Below, one piece after another: positions 24,742 through 34,128 of a DNA stretch of 64,000 bases; positions within the stretch are counted from its first letter, which is position 1, and each line of letters begins with the position of its first letter. Both the position numbers and the translations under genes were made by a program. The notes beneath the pieces are model-generated. The model was not told where the DNA came from. It saw only the letters and a program-made list of their open reading frames with translations, and did no database searches. Source of the DNA: Streptomonospora nanhaiensis (GTDB taxonomy: Bacteria > Actinomycetota > Actinomycetes > Streptosporangiales > Streptosporangiaceae); assembly GCF_013410565.1 (NCBI RefSeq), contig NZ_JACCFO010000001.1, positions 3,162,001 through 3,226,000 on the forward strand, read 5' to 3'.

Positions 24742-25953
24742 ATGCCCACCGGATACCTCATGACCGTCGCGCTCTTGGCGCTGTACACCCTGGCGGCGCT
24801 GGCGCCGCCGCGCCGTCCGCGTCCGCTCGCGATGGCGGGCTTCCTCCTGGGGCTGCTGGCCAACGAGCTTCCGTTCGCCGCGCTGGCCTGGCTGCTGGCG
24901 TCCACGGTGCTCGCCTACGCGCAGGGCGACCTCTCCACCCCGGGGGCGTGGGCGTGCCTGGCCCTGGCCGCGCTGGTCGCCGCGGGCCTCGCCGAGGCCG
25001 CCCGGCGCGGGCTGGGGGCGCGGCCGGTGCTGGACGCCGCCCTGGCGGCCGGCCTGGGCGCCGGCTGGCGGAGCGCGGTCGACCCGGGCCTGGCGGCGGG
25101 GCTGCGCCGCCGCACGCCGTGGGCACGGATCCTGCTGCGCCCGGTCCTGGTCGGGCGGCGAGGGGTCGAGCGCGTGGCGGACATCGCCTACGGCACGCAC
25201 CCGCGCCACCGGCTCGACGTCTACCGGCACCGGTCGCGCCCGGCCGGCGCCCCGGTCCTGGTGTACTGGCACGGCGGCGGCTACTCCATGGGCGACAAGA
25301 ACCGCGAGGGCCGCTCCCTGCTGTACCGGCTCGCGAGCCAGGGGTGGGTCTGCGTCAGCGCGAACTACCGGCTGCGGCCCGAGGCCGGGTTCGGCGACCA
25401 CCTGAGCGACGCCAAGCGGGTGCTGGCGTGGGTGCGCGCGCACGGGGCGGAGTACGGCGCGGACCCGGCGACGGTGGTCGTGTCGGGCAGCTCCGCCGGC
25501 GCCCACCTGGCGGCGCTGTGCGCGCTGACACCCAACGACCCCCGCCTCCAACCGGGGTTCGCCGACGCGGACACCTCGGTCTCGGCCGCCGTGTGCCTGT
25601 ACGGCTACTTCGGCCGCTACTACACCGCCCCGGCCAACGCCCCGGAGCCGGTCCCGTCGTCCCCCCTGGACCACCTGCGCCCCGACGCCCCGCCCCTGAT
25701 GGCCGTGCACGGCGACCGGGACACCCTGGTACCGGCGGCGGAGGCCCGCGCGTTCACCGCCCGCCTGCGGCAGGTGTCGAGGTCCCCGGTCGTCCACGCC
25801 GAACTCCCCGGCGCCCAGCACGCCTTCGACCTGGTCCACTCCCCCCGCCACGAGGCCGTGGTGGACGCGGTGGAGGCGTTCACGGCCTGGGTGCGCTCGA
25901 CTCAGGAAGCGGTCACGCTGAAGGCACCTTCCCGAGACCGGAAGGATCAGTAG
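24742..25953 (+). CDS. Alpha/beta hydrolase (HSL/esterase type) with N-terminal membrane helices
   Basis: This 403-aa protein has an N-terminal membrane part (residues 1-110, about three helices including MTVALLALYTLAALAPP and ACLALAALVAAGLAEAA). The hydrolase domain follows. The oxyanion motif is YWHGGGYSMG (His177), the nucleophile Ser251 lies in GSSAG, the acid Asp in VHGDRDTLVP and the His in GAQHAFDLVHS. This is the hormone-sensitive-lipase-like arrangement with all catalytic residues present. The substrate is an ester or lipid, not identified. It ends at a hairpin that also faces the cas operon. Confidence 0.85.
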   Translation: MPTGYLMTVALLALYTLAALAPPRRPRPLAMAGFLLGLLANELPFAALAWLLASTVLAYAQGDLSTPGAWACLALAALVAAGLAEAARRGLGARPVLDAALAAGLGAGWRSAVDPGLAAGLRRRTPWARILLRPVLVGRRGVERVADIAYGTHPRHRLDVYRHRSRPAGAPVLVYWHGGGYSMGDKNREGRSLLYRLASQGWVCVSANYRLRPEAGFGDHLSDAKRVLAWVRAHGAEYGADPATVVVSGSSAGAHLAALCALTPNDPRLQPGFADADTSVSAAVCLYGYFGRYYTAPANAPEPVPSSPLDHLRPDAPPLMAVHGDRDTLVPAAEARAFTARLRQVSRSPVVHAELPGAQHAFDLVHSPRHEAVVDAVEAFTAWVRSTQEAVTLKAPSRDRKDQ

Positions 25954-25974
25954 AAACCGAAGACACCGCAACAA

Positions 25975-26001
25975 GGGGCGGGCCGGTGCGCGGCCCGCCC
26001 C
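25975..26001. terminator. Bidirectional hairpin between hydrolase gene and cas operon
   Basis: A 10-bp GC stem (25975-25984 with 25992-26001) encloses a 7-nt loop, 22 nt after the hydrolase stop codon. It can also end transcription from the convergent cas operon. It is part of the direct repeat shared with 34326-34388. Confidence 0.6.
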
Positions 26002-26037
26002 CGGGTGGATGGATGACGGCGATCAGGCGCGGCGGTC
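25975..26037. repeat. Imperfect direct repeat, left copy (csbD-tail/terminator-like)
   Basis: This 63-bp segment aligns with 34326-34388. The hairpin arms and the 13-nt lead GGGGCGGGCCGGT are identical. After the hairpin, about 35 of 41 columns match, with two 1-nt gaps. On the minus strand it preserves the end of a reading frame (Asp-Arg-Arg-Ala-stop) that corresponds to the last codons of csbD. The two copies bracket the whole cas operon. Confidence 0.6.
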
Positions 26038-26086
26038 CCGCCCGCCCCTGGCAGCGGGACCACCGGCCGCCGCGCACCACCCCGGC

Positions 26087-26848
26087 CTACCGGGCCGGGG
26101 CCAGGCTGATCAGCCCGCAGCCGTAGCCCTTAGCGCGCCCGATTCCCCGCGTCAGCGCGTTGCGCAGCAGGTCGGCGTCGGTCACCCGCAGCAGTCCCTC
26201 CATGGCCACCGTGGACAGGGTCACCGGCTTGGATCCGCTTTCGCCGCGCCAGAACCGGAGGTTCTTCTGGGCGCGGATCTCGCAGGCATAGGCCGGGGGC
26301 GCGACGGGGGCGTCTGCGGTGTCCCCCTCCGACTCGGTCTCGGGCATGGGCACGGTACTCGGCAGGAGTTCGAACCCCCACTTGCCCGCCCGCTCGGCGA
26401 ACCAGGCGATCTGGTGGCCGGCCCCGACGATCGGCACCAGGTGGCCGCGCTTCTTCAGACCGTCCTCACCGGGTTCGCGGTCCTCGGGCGGTACCGGGGT
26501 GCTCTTCACCGGGTTGACCGTGGTGCGGAAGACGTAGCGCTGGCCTGACTCCAGCCGCCGGAGCAGCGGGGTGTAGTCGCGGGTCTCGAATGCCTGGTCG
26601 GAGGCCGGCCAGCCGTACGGCTCGACCACGTGGTGCAGGTCGGGCTTGTCCGGCGACACCACCCACAGCACGGGGCGGCGGTGGTCGTCCTCGTCCAGCC
26701 GCCACAGCACCCGCGGGCCGACCGAGCCCTCGGTGGGCGGGTCCATGGGGAACGCCTGCATCACGGCGGCGTGGATGCGCTGCGGGCCGCCGATGAAGCG
26801 GAGGGCTCCGCGCCTGCGGGGGTTGATGAAGGCCCGGGTCAGGTACAT
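26087..26848 (-). CDS. cas6e: CRISPR type I-E pre-crRNA endoribonuclease Cas6e (CasE/Cse3)
   Basis: Cas6e cuts the repeat hairpins of pre-crRNA and stays bound to the 3' end in Cascade. The 253-aa protein opens with MYLTRAFINPRRRGALR and has the active-site His region GPQRIHAAVMQAFP (His about 26). The C-terminus has VTDADLLRNALTRGIGRAKG and YGCGLISL, the Gly-rich loop typical of the family. GGAGGAG precedes ATG 26848, one base after the cas5e stop. It is the last gene of the operon. No repeats it could process are in this window. Confidence 0.94.
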   Translation of the reverse strand: MYLTRAFINPRRRGALRFIGGPQRIHAAVMQAFPMDPPTEGSVGPRVLWRLDEDDHRRPVLWVVSPDKPDLHHVVEPYGWPASDQAFETRDYTPLLRRLESGQRYVFRTTVNPVKSTPVPPEDREPGEDGLKKRGHLVPIVGAGHQIAWFAERAGKWGFELLPSTVPMPETESEGDTADAPVAPPAYACEIRAQKNLRFWRGESGSKPVTLSTVAMEGLLRVTDADLLRNALTRGIGRAKGYGCGLISLAPAR

Positions 26849-26849
26849 C

Positions 26850-27653
26850 TCACTCCTCCTCCGCCGCGAGCTCCATCGCGGCCTCGGCGGTGAAGCCGAA
26901 CCCCGGCGCCGGTGCGGGCTCCACCTCGTCAGTCCCGGCGAGCGCGGTGACGGCCGCTGAGGCGTGGTGGACGGCCCGGTGCGCGAACCTCCGGTCGAAG
27001 GGGGCCCCGCCCGCGGGCAGGTCGTCGATCAGTTCCTCGCCTTCGGGCTCGTCGAGCACGAGCGGCAGCGCTCCGGACTCGGGCAGCCGGGTCCTGCGCC
27101 AGTCGGAGACCTGCCAGGGGACGTGTTCGCGCAGGGCGGCCTCAAGGTCGGTGTCCAGCAGCAGTCCGATGAGCACGGGGGCGTCGGGCGGGCAGGAGCG
27201 CCTGCCCAGGAACAGCGGGTACCGCGGCCGTCTCAGCGCGGCCTCGACCTCGTGCAGGAGTTCGCGCTGCGTTTCGCCGGCACCCTCGAACGCCGCGACG
27301 AACAGGGCGTCCTCCAGGTAGTAGCGGCGCGAGACCTTGCCCTCCCCTGGCTTGAGCTGCTTGCCGTCCGCTGTGGGCAGCCGCTGCTCGCGGGGGCGCA
27401 GCGGGTCGTGGGACGCAGCGGACATGGTGTGGTAGTCGGTCAGCAGCGTGCCGGGGCGGTCGACGCGCACACCGAAGCGCAGCCCCGCCAGGGCGGAGAG
27501 GTCGGTGCCGCGCGGCCACCCCAAGGCGGCCGCGCACAGGCCGACCACCCCCGACTTGGTCGGGTGGCTCAGCGTGCCCCGGGTGTTGTAGCGGGTCGCG
27601 CCGCCCCAGGACTGGAGAGGCCCGCCGAGGCGCAGCGCGAGGACGTCAGGCAT
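26850..27653 (-). CDS. cas5e: CRISPR type I-E Cascade subunit Cas5e (CasD)
   Basis: Cas5e binds the 5' handle of crRNA in Cascade. The 267-aa product begins with VLALRLGGPLQSWGGATRYN, the family signature, followed by HPTKSGVVGLCAAALGWPRG and DYHTMSA. The middle has YYLEDALFVAAFEG and FLGRRSCPPDAPV, also characteristic. ATG 27653 overlaps the cas7e stop by 8 nt. A GTG at 27662 would add three residues and cannot be excluded. The C-terminus is an Ala/Glu-rich tail. Confidence 0.94.
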   Translation of the reverse strand: MPDVLALRLGGPLQSWGGATRYNTRGTLSHPTKSGVVGLCAAALGWPRGTDLSALAGLRFGVRVDRPGTLLTDYHTMSAASHDPLRPREQRLPTADGKQLKPGEGKVSRRYYLEDALFVAAFEGAGETQRELLHEVEAALRRPRYPLFLGRRSCPPDAPVLIGLLLDTDLEAALREHVPWQVSDWRRTRLPESGALPLVLDEPEGEELIDDLPAGGAPFDRRFAHRAVHHASAAVTALAGTDEVEPAPAPGFGFTAEAAMELAAEEE

Positions 27654-28827
27654 CGGGGGCACCGACCAGCCGGGCGAGGGCGGCTCGCGTGGCGGCCAGC
27701 CCTTCGGGGAGCGGCTGCGAGGGCGGAAGGTAGCCGCTACCGGACCCGCCGGGCCGACCCGCGTCCTCAGCGATCCACGCGGGGTAGTTGGCGGTGTGGA
27801 ACTCCGGCGCGGTGCCGTACTGCTCGTCCTGGAGCACGTGGTGCTGGGCGAGGGCCCGCACGGACCGCGCGAGGTGGCCGACCGGCTCGCCGTCGCTGTC
27901 CAGGGCCACGACCGGGCGCTCGAAGGCGCCGGCGAGGCTCACCGGCTGGTCGGTGCGCACCGACAGCAGGGCGAAGTCGGGCCGGGTGTTGTTGGCGAAG
28001 GTGGTGCGCTTGCCGGTGGGCATGCTGCACAGGAACGCCCGGGCGAAGGACACGGCGACGTCGGTGGCCATCCCGCGGTCGCCGTCGAGGTTGTCGATGA
28101 GGCTGCGCAGGTCGACGGTCGCGTAGCGGTACATGGTGGCGGCGTTGAACTCGATCGTGCCGATCATGCCGGCACCGGTCTCGTCGGCGGCCTCGTCGGT
28201 GTCGTCCACGGCGGTGTAGTAGTCGAACTGGGCGTCCACGGCGTGCGTGGAGATGGCGTGGGCCACCTGGCAGGCGGCGTCGACGTTCAGGGTGGGGTCG
28301 GTGGCGATCATGCGGCCGAACAGCGCGACGGCGGGCGGGTGGCCGGTGCTCACCTCGTCGCGCAGCTTGATGCGCTTGAGCAGGTCGGTGAACTTCTTGG
28401 TGTCGCCGACGGTGTCGAGGACGTCGGCCTTGTGCTCCAGGAGGAGGTCCACGACGCGGTCGCGCTGGGCCGCGCCGAGGAACAGCAGGTACTCGGTGAC
28501 CGAGCGGCCGTTCTTCTTCGGGGTCTTGGCACCGAAGAGGGCGGTGACGGTGGCGTCGGCGACCTCGGCCGCGCGCGGGCCGAGTTCGGGGTCGCGCTTG
28601 GTCAGCTCGTTGGCCAGCACCTCGGGCAGCCGCTTGGTGCGCTGCGACTCCGGGATGTCGGCGGAGGCGGCCTCCATGGCCTTGCGGGCGGCGCGCTTCC
28701 ACGCCTGCGAGGAAACGCGGAGCCGCCGGGCGCCGCCGTACTGGGCGGTTTTGGGGCTGCCGTTCTCGTCGCGGTTGATGTTCGCCGGCGGTACCGCCTG
28801 GATGGCGTGGATGTCCAAGAAGACCAT
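27646..28827 (-). CDS. cas7e: CRISPR type I-E Cascade backbone Cas7e (CasC/Cse4)
   Basis: Cas7e forms the six-fold backbone along crRNA. The 393-aa protein starts with FLDIHAIQAVPPANINRDEN and QYGGARRLRVSSQAWKRAAR, diagnostic of the family. Other matches are THAVDAQFDYYTAVDD, GMIGTIEFNAATMYRYATVD and CSMPTGKRTTFANNTRPDF. An AAGGAGT ribosome binding site lies upstream of ATG 28827, the strongest in the operon, which fits the high stoichiometry needed. Confidence 0.96.
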   Translation of the reverse strand: MVFLDIHAIQAVPPANINRDENGSPKTAQYGGARRLRVSSQAWKRAARKAMEAASADIPESQRTKRLPEVLANELTKRDPELGPRAAEVADATVTALFGAKTPKKNGRSVTEYLLFLGAAQRDRVVDLLLEHKADVLDTVGDTKKFTDLLKRIKLRDEVSTGHPPAVALFGRMIATDPTLNVDAACQVAHAISTHAVDAQFDYYTAVDDTDEAADETGAGMIGTIEFNAATMYRYATVDLRSLIDNLDGDRGMATDVAVSFARAFLCSMPTGKRTTFANNTRPDFALLSVRTDQPVSLAGAFERPVVALDSDGEPVGHLARSVRALAQHHVLQDEQYGTAPEFHTANYPAWIAEDAGRPGGSGSGYLPPSQPLPEGLAATRAALARLVGAPDA

Positions 28828-28833
28828 GGGTTC

Positions 28834-29541
28834 TTACTCCTTGTCGTTCGCCGGCTCGGGGCTGGAGGTGTCGGACCGGAAGGGGGCGTAGAAGTGGCGG
28901 CCCCAGCTGAGCGCTGTGGGCCCGCGGCGGGCGGGGGTGGACCATGCGGCGAGGTCGGCGACCAACTGGACGTAGTCGATCCTGATGACCCGGTCCGTGC
29001 TCTTGAGGAGGGGGATGATGCCGCGGACGTGGCCGACGAGTTCAAGGGTCGACTCCGAACTCATCGCGGCTTCGAGGCGGCGGACCAGCCCGTTGTTCAC
29101 CGTTTCGAACTGGGGGGTGCTCGCCGGGAACTCGCGGCGCGCGGGGTCCACCTGCGCGGCTGCCAGCGCGCGGCAGGCGGCACCCACCGAAACCGACCGT
29201 TGACCCGCCGCCGTGAAGTCGTGGACGGGGACGGACACCGACTGCTGGTGCACGGCGAAGAGCCCGAGCCCGTAGTGGATCGCGGTCTCCCAGGTCCGGA
29301 CGTCCCAGGATCCCTCCCTTTCGTAGGGGCTGCTGAGCACGTTGGAGACCTGCATCGCCAGAACCGGCGTCGTGTGGGGCGGGTGACTCAAGCCTTTCCG
29401 CCACTGGCTCAGCACACCGGGGGCGTCGGCCCGCAGGGCTTTCCGGTCCTTGTCGAACAGGTTCGCCAACTCCTGGGAGAGCCGCTTGCGGCGCTCACGG
29501 TCGATCTCCTTGCGCTCGTCCACTGGCGAAGAGGTAGTCAC
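28834..29541 (-). CDS. cse2: CRISPR type I-E Cascade small subunit Cse2 (CasB)
   Basis: Cse2 dimers form the belly of Cascade and hold the displaced DNA strand. The 235-aa, all-helical protein has RADAPGVLSQWRKGLSH, ETAIHYGLGLFAVHQQSVSV and VGAACRALAAAQVDPARREF, and near the end RIDYVQLVADLAAWSTPARR and WGRHFYAPF, as in actinobacterial Cse2. The GTG start overlaps the cse1 stop as GTGA (29538-29541). Spacing to cas7e is 6 nt. Confidence 0.92.
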   Translation of the reverse strand: MTTSSPVDERKEIDRERRKRLSQELANLFDKDRKALRADAPGVLSQWRKGLSHPPHTTPVLAMQVSNVLSSPYEREGSWDVRTWETAIHYGLGLFAVHQQSVSVPVHDFTAAGQRSVSVGAACRALAAAQVDPARREFPASTPQFETVNNGLVRRLEAAMSSESTLELVGHVRGIIPLLKSTDRVIRIDYVQLVADLAAWSTPARRGPTALSWGRHFYAPFRSDTSSPEPANDKE

Positions 29542-31337
29542 AGCGCGCCTCCGTTCGCGTCGTCTTGCTGGTCCGCGGCCTCAGCGCCGCTGGTGGGGTC
29601 CGTGCCGCCCGCCTGCGGCAGCGCTCTGGCGAGGGACCGGTAGAACTCCCCGTGGATCAGCGGGAGGTTCACCGGGATCGGGCGCTTGTCCTTGGCTCCG
29701 GGTTTCGGCGCGCGCATCCGGGTCCGTAGTGCGGTGGGAGGCGCGTCCGCGAGAAGGGAGCCCGCTATGCGGCTCGCTTCCTTGTGCACCCGGCGGTGCC
29801 AGGCGACCCGGTACTCTTCCGCGCGTTCTTCGTCGACGAGTCCGGCGACCCATTCGCGGAACGGCTGGTCCAGCACCGCGTAGAGGCGGTCCTGTGCCCT
29901 GCGATGCTGGGCCTTCTGGGCTTCATCGTCGCCGCCCGAGCAGTAGGCGATGTCGGCGGCAAGCCGGCCGAGCGTCCACGCGGCTGTGTCGGAGTCGCGG
30001 ACGGAATCCACCGCCACACTGTCCAGCACACCCTGGCCCTCGGGACGCAGCAGCGCCACCGGCAGCGGCAGGGTGTCGGTGTAGGTCTCGTCAATGACCG
30101 CGCTCTGGATGCCGTAGGTGATGCCGAACGCGCGGATCTGGAGCACCCGCTCCTGCGGCAGGCGGAGTGAGTTGATGTGATGGAGCGCCGCCGGAACGGG
30201 AGACTTGGCGATTCCGCTCTCCTTGTCGAACCGCCTGCCGAGGATGCCCCCAAGTCCGCGCCACAACTGCTGGCCGGGCCGGTGGCGGATCGGACGGTGG
30301 CCGGGACCGGAATCGACCCCGGAGCCAGCGGCCCCGTCGTCCTTCCCCCTGGTTCCGGGGGAGCCGCCGTCCACCGGGTACCAGGCGGAGTGCGGTTCCA
30401 GCCGCGTCAGCCCGGTCGGGTCGGCAATGCGGTCGCCCGCGCAGACCAGGACCTCGCGGACGACGACACCGCTCTGGGACGCCTCGGGGAAGAGCCGCAC
30501 ACGGCGGCTCTGCCAGCCGTAGAGGGTGAGGACTCCGGCCGGATGAGCCGTCGTCCATTCCGGTGTCGAGGGTGGGCGTTCCCAGAAGGGGAGGTCGTCG
30601 TCCGGGCAGATGTCGTCGTTGAGGACCCGCAGATTGAACATCAGGGTCTCCCACAGCGTGGTACCTGTGGGGATGAGAACGCCCAGGGAGCCGAGATGGC
30701 CGGTCCGGTTGCCGGTGGTCTTGCCCTGCTTGGCAGCGGGGTCGCCGACCGCGCCCGTCTTGATCCCCGCTGTGTCCCAGGCATGGAGGTGCAGCAGCCA
30801 GCGCGCGGCTTCGGCCGGCGTCAGCGCCACGGGACGCCGATCACGTGCGGCCGAGAAGATGGGCGCGTTGTTGCCGCTTGCCGCGTGCGGTATCAGCAGG
30901 TTGGTGGGTTTCCGGGCGTCACCTCTGGCGTTCAACCCGGGCGTCTGGCCGAAGGGAGCCGCCGGGTCGAAGAGGTCCAGGCGCGTTGCCCAGTGGTCGA
31001 GGTACGCCGCGATCGGTTCGGGGGGAAAACTGCCTCGGCGGTAGAGGTCGATCCAACTGCCCTTGCTCCTGGGCTGCGCGGGGTGCTGGATTCCGTTCCG
31101 CATTCCCAGCGCCCGGTGGAGGACTGCCAGGAGGAACCTGATCAGGACCGGATACTGGGTCGGGCTGTCGACTGACAGGTCCCTGATCTCGTGTGCTGCC
31201 GTCAAAACGTGGCGGATGGAGCCTTCATGCGGCTGTCCGGAAACCGACAGGTAAGGGAGCCACGGATCGCCTGCCAGGTTGAAGGCGATCGCGGTGCCGC
31301 TACGTGTCTCGATTTTGATGGGTCCACCCCGCCTCAC
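29538..31337 (-). CDS. cse1: CRISPR type I-E Cascade large subunit Cse1 (CasA/Cas8e)
   Basis: Cse1 recognises the PAM and recruits Cas3. With GTG 31337 the protein has 599 aa. Conserved features are FNLAGDPWLPYL near the N-terminus, VLIRFLLAVLHRALG, FDPAAPFGQTPGL, WLLHLHAWDTAGIKTGA and PWARPL-like TGNRTGHLGSLGVLIP. A C-terminal four-helix region ends in the Ala/Asp tail. The start overlaps cas3 by 38 nt. GTG 31388 would add 17 residues without family similarity. The residues around the domain-4 helices are less conserved than in E. coli, as expected for actinobacteria. Confidence 0.93.
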   Translation of the reverse strand: MRRGGPIKIETRSGTAIAFNLAGDPWLPYLSVSGQPHEGSIRHVLTAAHEIRDLSVDSPTQYPVLIRFLLAVLHRALGMRNGIQHPAQPRSKGSWIDLYRRGSFPPEPIAAYLDHWATRLDLFDPAAPFGQTPGLNARGDARKPTNLLIPHAASGNNAPIFSAARDRRPVALTPAEAARWLLHLHAWDTAGIKTGAVGDPAAKQGKTTGNRTGHLGSLGVLIPTGTTLWETLMFNLRVLNDDICPDDDLPFWERPPSTPEWTTAHPAGVLTLYGWQSRRVRLFPEASQSGVVVREVLVCAGDRIADPTGLTRLEPHSAWYPVDGGSPGTRGKDDGAAGSGVDSGPGHRPIRHRPGQQLWRGLGGILGRRFDKESGIAKSPVPAALHHINSLRLPQERVLQIRAFGITYGIQSAVIDETYTDTLPLPVALLRPEGQGVLDSVAVDSVRDSDTAAWTLGRLAADIAYCSGGDDEAQKAQHRRAQDRLYAVLDQPFREWVAGLVDEERAEEYRVAWHRRVHKEASRIAGSLLADAPPTALRTRMRAPKPGAKDKRPIPVNLPLIHGEFYRSLARALPQAGGTDPTSGAEAADQQDDANGGAL

Positions 31338-34128
31338 TGCTGTAAACGAAGCTCTTACCGGATTCTCGAACGCTGCCGTCGCGTCCACTCAGAACCAATA
31401 CACGGAGCCTCTGACACCACAGGGCGTGCTTCCACGCGGCAGGGAGGAACAACTTCTCAATCGGGACCATTCGCAGCGGAAGTCGGATTGCCTGGTCCAG
31501 GACCGCGTCCTTCATCCGTTTTGCTGATGGCGCCCGGTCGAGGGGAATACGCGTCTGCTCGCCCGCCGACACGGTGCATACCGTGGTCTCGTCGACTTTC
31601 CGAAGCAGAATGATCTCGGCACTGGGCTCGCCGAGCCGGACGCTCAGGCGGTTGCCTGCGGACTCCTCGTCCACTCCATGGGACGCGCTGTGCTGCAGTT
31701 CGCTGAGATCGGAAGCGGTGGGATCCGGTTCGGCGAGCAGGAGGGCGCTGGCCTGGCGGCGCAGGGCCGCCAGGGATTCCCGCAGGTTCTCCGCAGCCCT
31801 CTCCATGCTGGAATGCCAGCTTTTCGGGCCAAGGGGGGTTCCGCCGTAGACCTGGTCGATCAGTCCGGGCACGTCGTCGGGTATGTGAACGCGGTCGCAC
31901 TCCCGCAGCACCGCGAGAGTCCGCAGGAGGAAATGGTGCGGGTAGGGCTTACCGTCTGATGTGGGGAAGGAGGGCGGGCCGCCGTCGGACCTGCCCGTAT
32001 AACCGGTGACGACAAGAACGGGACTGCTGAGGCCCGCCGGTCGGCGCGGGCGCCGGTGTCGATGCAGCCGCCCGGCCCGCTGCACCAGCAGGTCGACCGG
32101 GGCGAGGTCGGTCACGACCAGGTCGAAGTCGACATCGAGCGACTGCTCGGCGACCTGGCTGGCGACCACGACATGGCGCGCTGGACGGTGCTGGTTCTCC
32201 GCGACCTCGCCAGTCACCGCATCGGGGACCGGCGGCCCGAATCCGGTCCGCAGGCGCTCGTCCAGGGCCGCGCGGTCGGCTGCGGTGAAGCGGGCGTGGG
32301 CGAGCGTCAGCTCGTTCGCGGGGAAGAACTTCCGCAGGGCCTCGTACGTCTGCTGGGTCCGGACGACGGTGTTCCGCAGGACGAGGACGCATCCCCCACC
32401 GGCTGTGCGCTCGGCGATCTCGCCCGACAAGCGGGCGAGATCGCCGGCGCCCGACTCCGGGCGCAACTCCACTGCCAGGTCGGCCGCACGGTCCTCGGTC
32501 CGCTTGGCCACGCGTACTCGGGCGGTAGGCCTTGGGGATTCAGCGCTGGAAGGCGCGAAGAAGGAGGACGCCGCCGCGCGCTCCTCGGGCAAGGGCGCCG
32601 GAACGTGGGTGATCTGCGGGTAGCCCTCCGCCGGCACGTCGGCCGGGGAGCCGGTGTAGGCGGCGATCAGTGCCTCGCGCTGCGCAGGCGGGAGTGTTGC
32701 CGACAGCAGGATGACGGGGACGCGGTGCTGGCCCAGCCAGTGCAGTACCCGGTGCAGGATGTGCGACATGTAGGCGTCGTAGGCGTGCACCTCATCAATG
32801 ACGACCACCTTGTTGGCGAGGGCGAGGTGGCGAAGCATGACGTGGGGTGCGCTGACGCCGGCGAAGAGCAGTTGGTCGACGGTCCCCACGGTGATGGGGC
32901 ACAGCAGCGCCTTCTTGCTCCCCCGCATCCACTGCGAGGCTGTGGGCGTCGCCTCGCCGTGCTCACCGATACCGCCCAGTGGGAGGTCGTGGTACCGCTT
33001 GTGCCGACTGGCCTTGCCGTGCACGAGTCCCACTGTGGGCAGGGGGTCCTGCGGAAGCCTCTGGAGCCACTTGTCCAGGACCCGGTCGAAGATCTGGTTG
33101 CCGGTGGCCTGGGTCGGCAGTCCGAAGAACAACCCGTTGAAGCCGAACCTGGCGGCAAGCACCTCGGCCATCGCCAGCGCCGCCTCGGTCTTGCCCTCAC
33201 CCGTGGGGGCCTCGATGATCGCCAGCCCGGGGCGGTCCATCTCCGCGGCGACCTCGTAGGCGGCGGTCTGCGTGTCGCGGGGCTCCCGGATACCGAAGCG
33301 GTCCGCGTACAGCCGCGGCGCGCTCGCTGGCCGGGCGGGCCGCCAGACGTCCTCCAACTGCATCAGCCGCTGGAAGTCCCTCGCTCTGGCGGCCGCGAGC
33401 TTCGGATAGTCCTCCGTCCAGGGGCCGCTGTAATGGAAGAGGTCCTCGTTGCTCGCGAGCCAGTCGCAGAGGATCACGGCCCCCGCGCACGTCAACTGGC
33501 TGCCGATCGACGGAACATGGTCGGCCAGGAGGCCCAGAGGGACATCAGCGAGCCGCGTGATCATCTGGAAAAGTTCCCGCTGCACGGTGCGCCACTCCGC
33601 GCCGCCGATCTGTGTCGTCCTGAGCGGCGTCTCGGCCGAGCCCGGCTGGGGGAAGACGCCGTGATGGCCGCCGACGACGTTGGCCACCCAGGCCGATGCC
33701 TCGTGCGCCCAGCCGGCCTCGGCCGTAAACGCGTAGAGCAAGTGCGCCGATACAAGGTTGTGCGGATGGTTCTCCGGGGCGCCGGGAAACGGCAGCGCCT
33801 CCGTGGCCCGGCGGACATGAAGCTGGCTCTGGTTCTGGAATCCGGGGGCGCACTTTCCAAGGTCATGCAGCGCGGCAAGCCAGAGGAACAGGGACCGCGC
33901 CGTCTTGTGGGCGTCAACGCCGCTGACGCCCAGTCCCTCAGCGAACCGGTCCCGGAATGCAGCTGAGAGATAGTGCTCCCAGACCTGTTTCGCAACCTCC
34001 ATGGTGTCGACCATGTGCGCCACCAGGGGGTGCCACTCTTCCGGAGATATCCGCGGGTTCCGGCTTCCCTCCCCCGTCTTGCCCCAGACCGCCAGCGCCG
34101 CATGACTGAAACCGGACGGATCTCCCAC
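31300..34128 (-). CDS. cas3: CRISPR type I-E helicase-nuclease Cas3
   Basis: Cas3 unwinds and degrades DNA after Cascade binding. The 942-aa protein has an N-terminal HD nuclease (HPLVAHMVDTMEVA, the His88-Asp89 pair in LAALHDLGKCAPGF, and VVGGHHGVFP). An SF2 helicase follows: Walker A IEAPTGEGKTEAALAMAEV, Walker B VVVIDEVHAYDAYMSHIL, motif III LLSATLP, and a C-terminal half with QVAEQSLDVDFDLVVTDLAP and QRAGRLHRH. All catalytic residues looked for are present, so it appears functional. GTG 34128 is preceded by AGGAAGG-like sequence. It is the first gene of a six-gene interference operon. The surrounding DNA is visibly less GC-rich than the flanking genes. Confidence 0.95.
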   Translation of the reverse strand: MGDPSGFSHAALAVWGKTGEGSRNPRISPEEWHPLVAHMVDTMEVAKQVWEHYLSAAFRDRFAEGLGVSGVDAHKTARSLFLWLAALHDLGKCAPGFQNQSQLHVRRATEALPFPGAPENHPHNLVSAHLLYAFTAEAGWAHEASAWVANVVGGHHGVFPQPGSAETPLRTTQIGGAEWRTVQRELFQMITRLADVPLGLLADHVPSIGSQLTCAGAVILCDWLASNEDLFHYSGPWTEDYPKLAAARARDFQRLMQLEDVWRPARPASAPRLYADRFGIREPRDTQTAAYEVAAEMDRPGLAIIEAPTGEGKTEAALAMAEVLAARFGFNGLFFGLPTQATGNQIFDRVLDKWLQRLPQDPLPTVGLVHGKASRHKRYHDLPLGGIGEHGEATPTASQWMRGSKKALLCPITVGTVDQLLFAGVSAPHVMLRHLALANKVVVIDEVHAYDAYMSHILHRVLHWLGQHRVPVILLSATLPPAQREALIAAYTGSPADVPAEGYPQITHVPAPLPEERAAASSFFAPSSAESPRPTARVRVAKRTEDRAADLAVELRPESGAGDLARLSGEIAERTAGGGCVLVLRNTVVRTQQTYEALRKFFPANELTLAHARFTAADRAALDERLRTGFGPPVPDAVTGEVAENQHRPARHVVVASQVAEQSLDVDFDLVVTDLAPVDLLVQRAGRLHRHRRPRRPAGLSSPVLVVTGYTGRSDGGPPSFPTSDGKPYPHHFLLRTLAVLRECDRVHIPDDVPGLIDQVYGGTPLGPKSWHSSMERAAENLRESLAALRRQASALLLAEPDPTASDLSELQHSASHGVDEESAGNRLSVRLGEPSAEIILLRKVDETTVCTVSAGEQTRIPLDRAPSAKRMKDAVLDQAIRLPLRMVPIEKLFLPAAWKHALWCQRLRVLVLSGRDGSVRESGKSFVYSSEAGWTHQNRDT

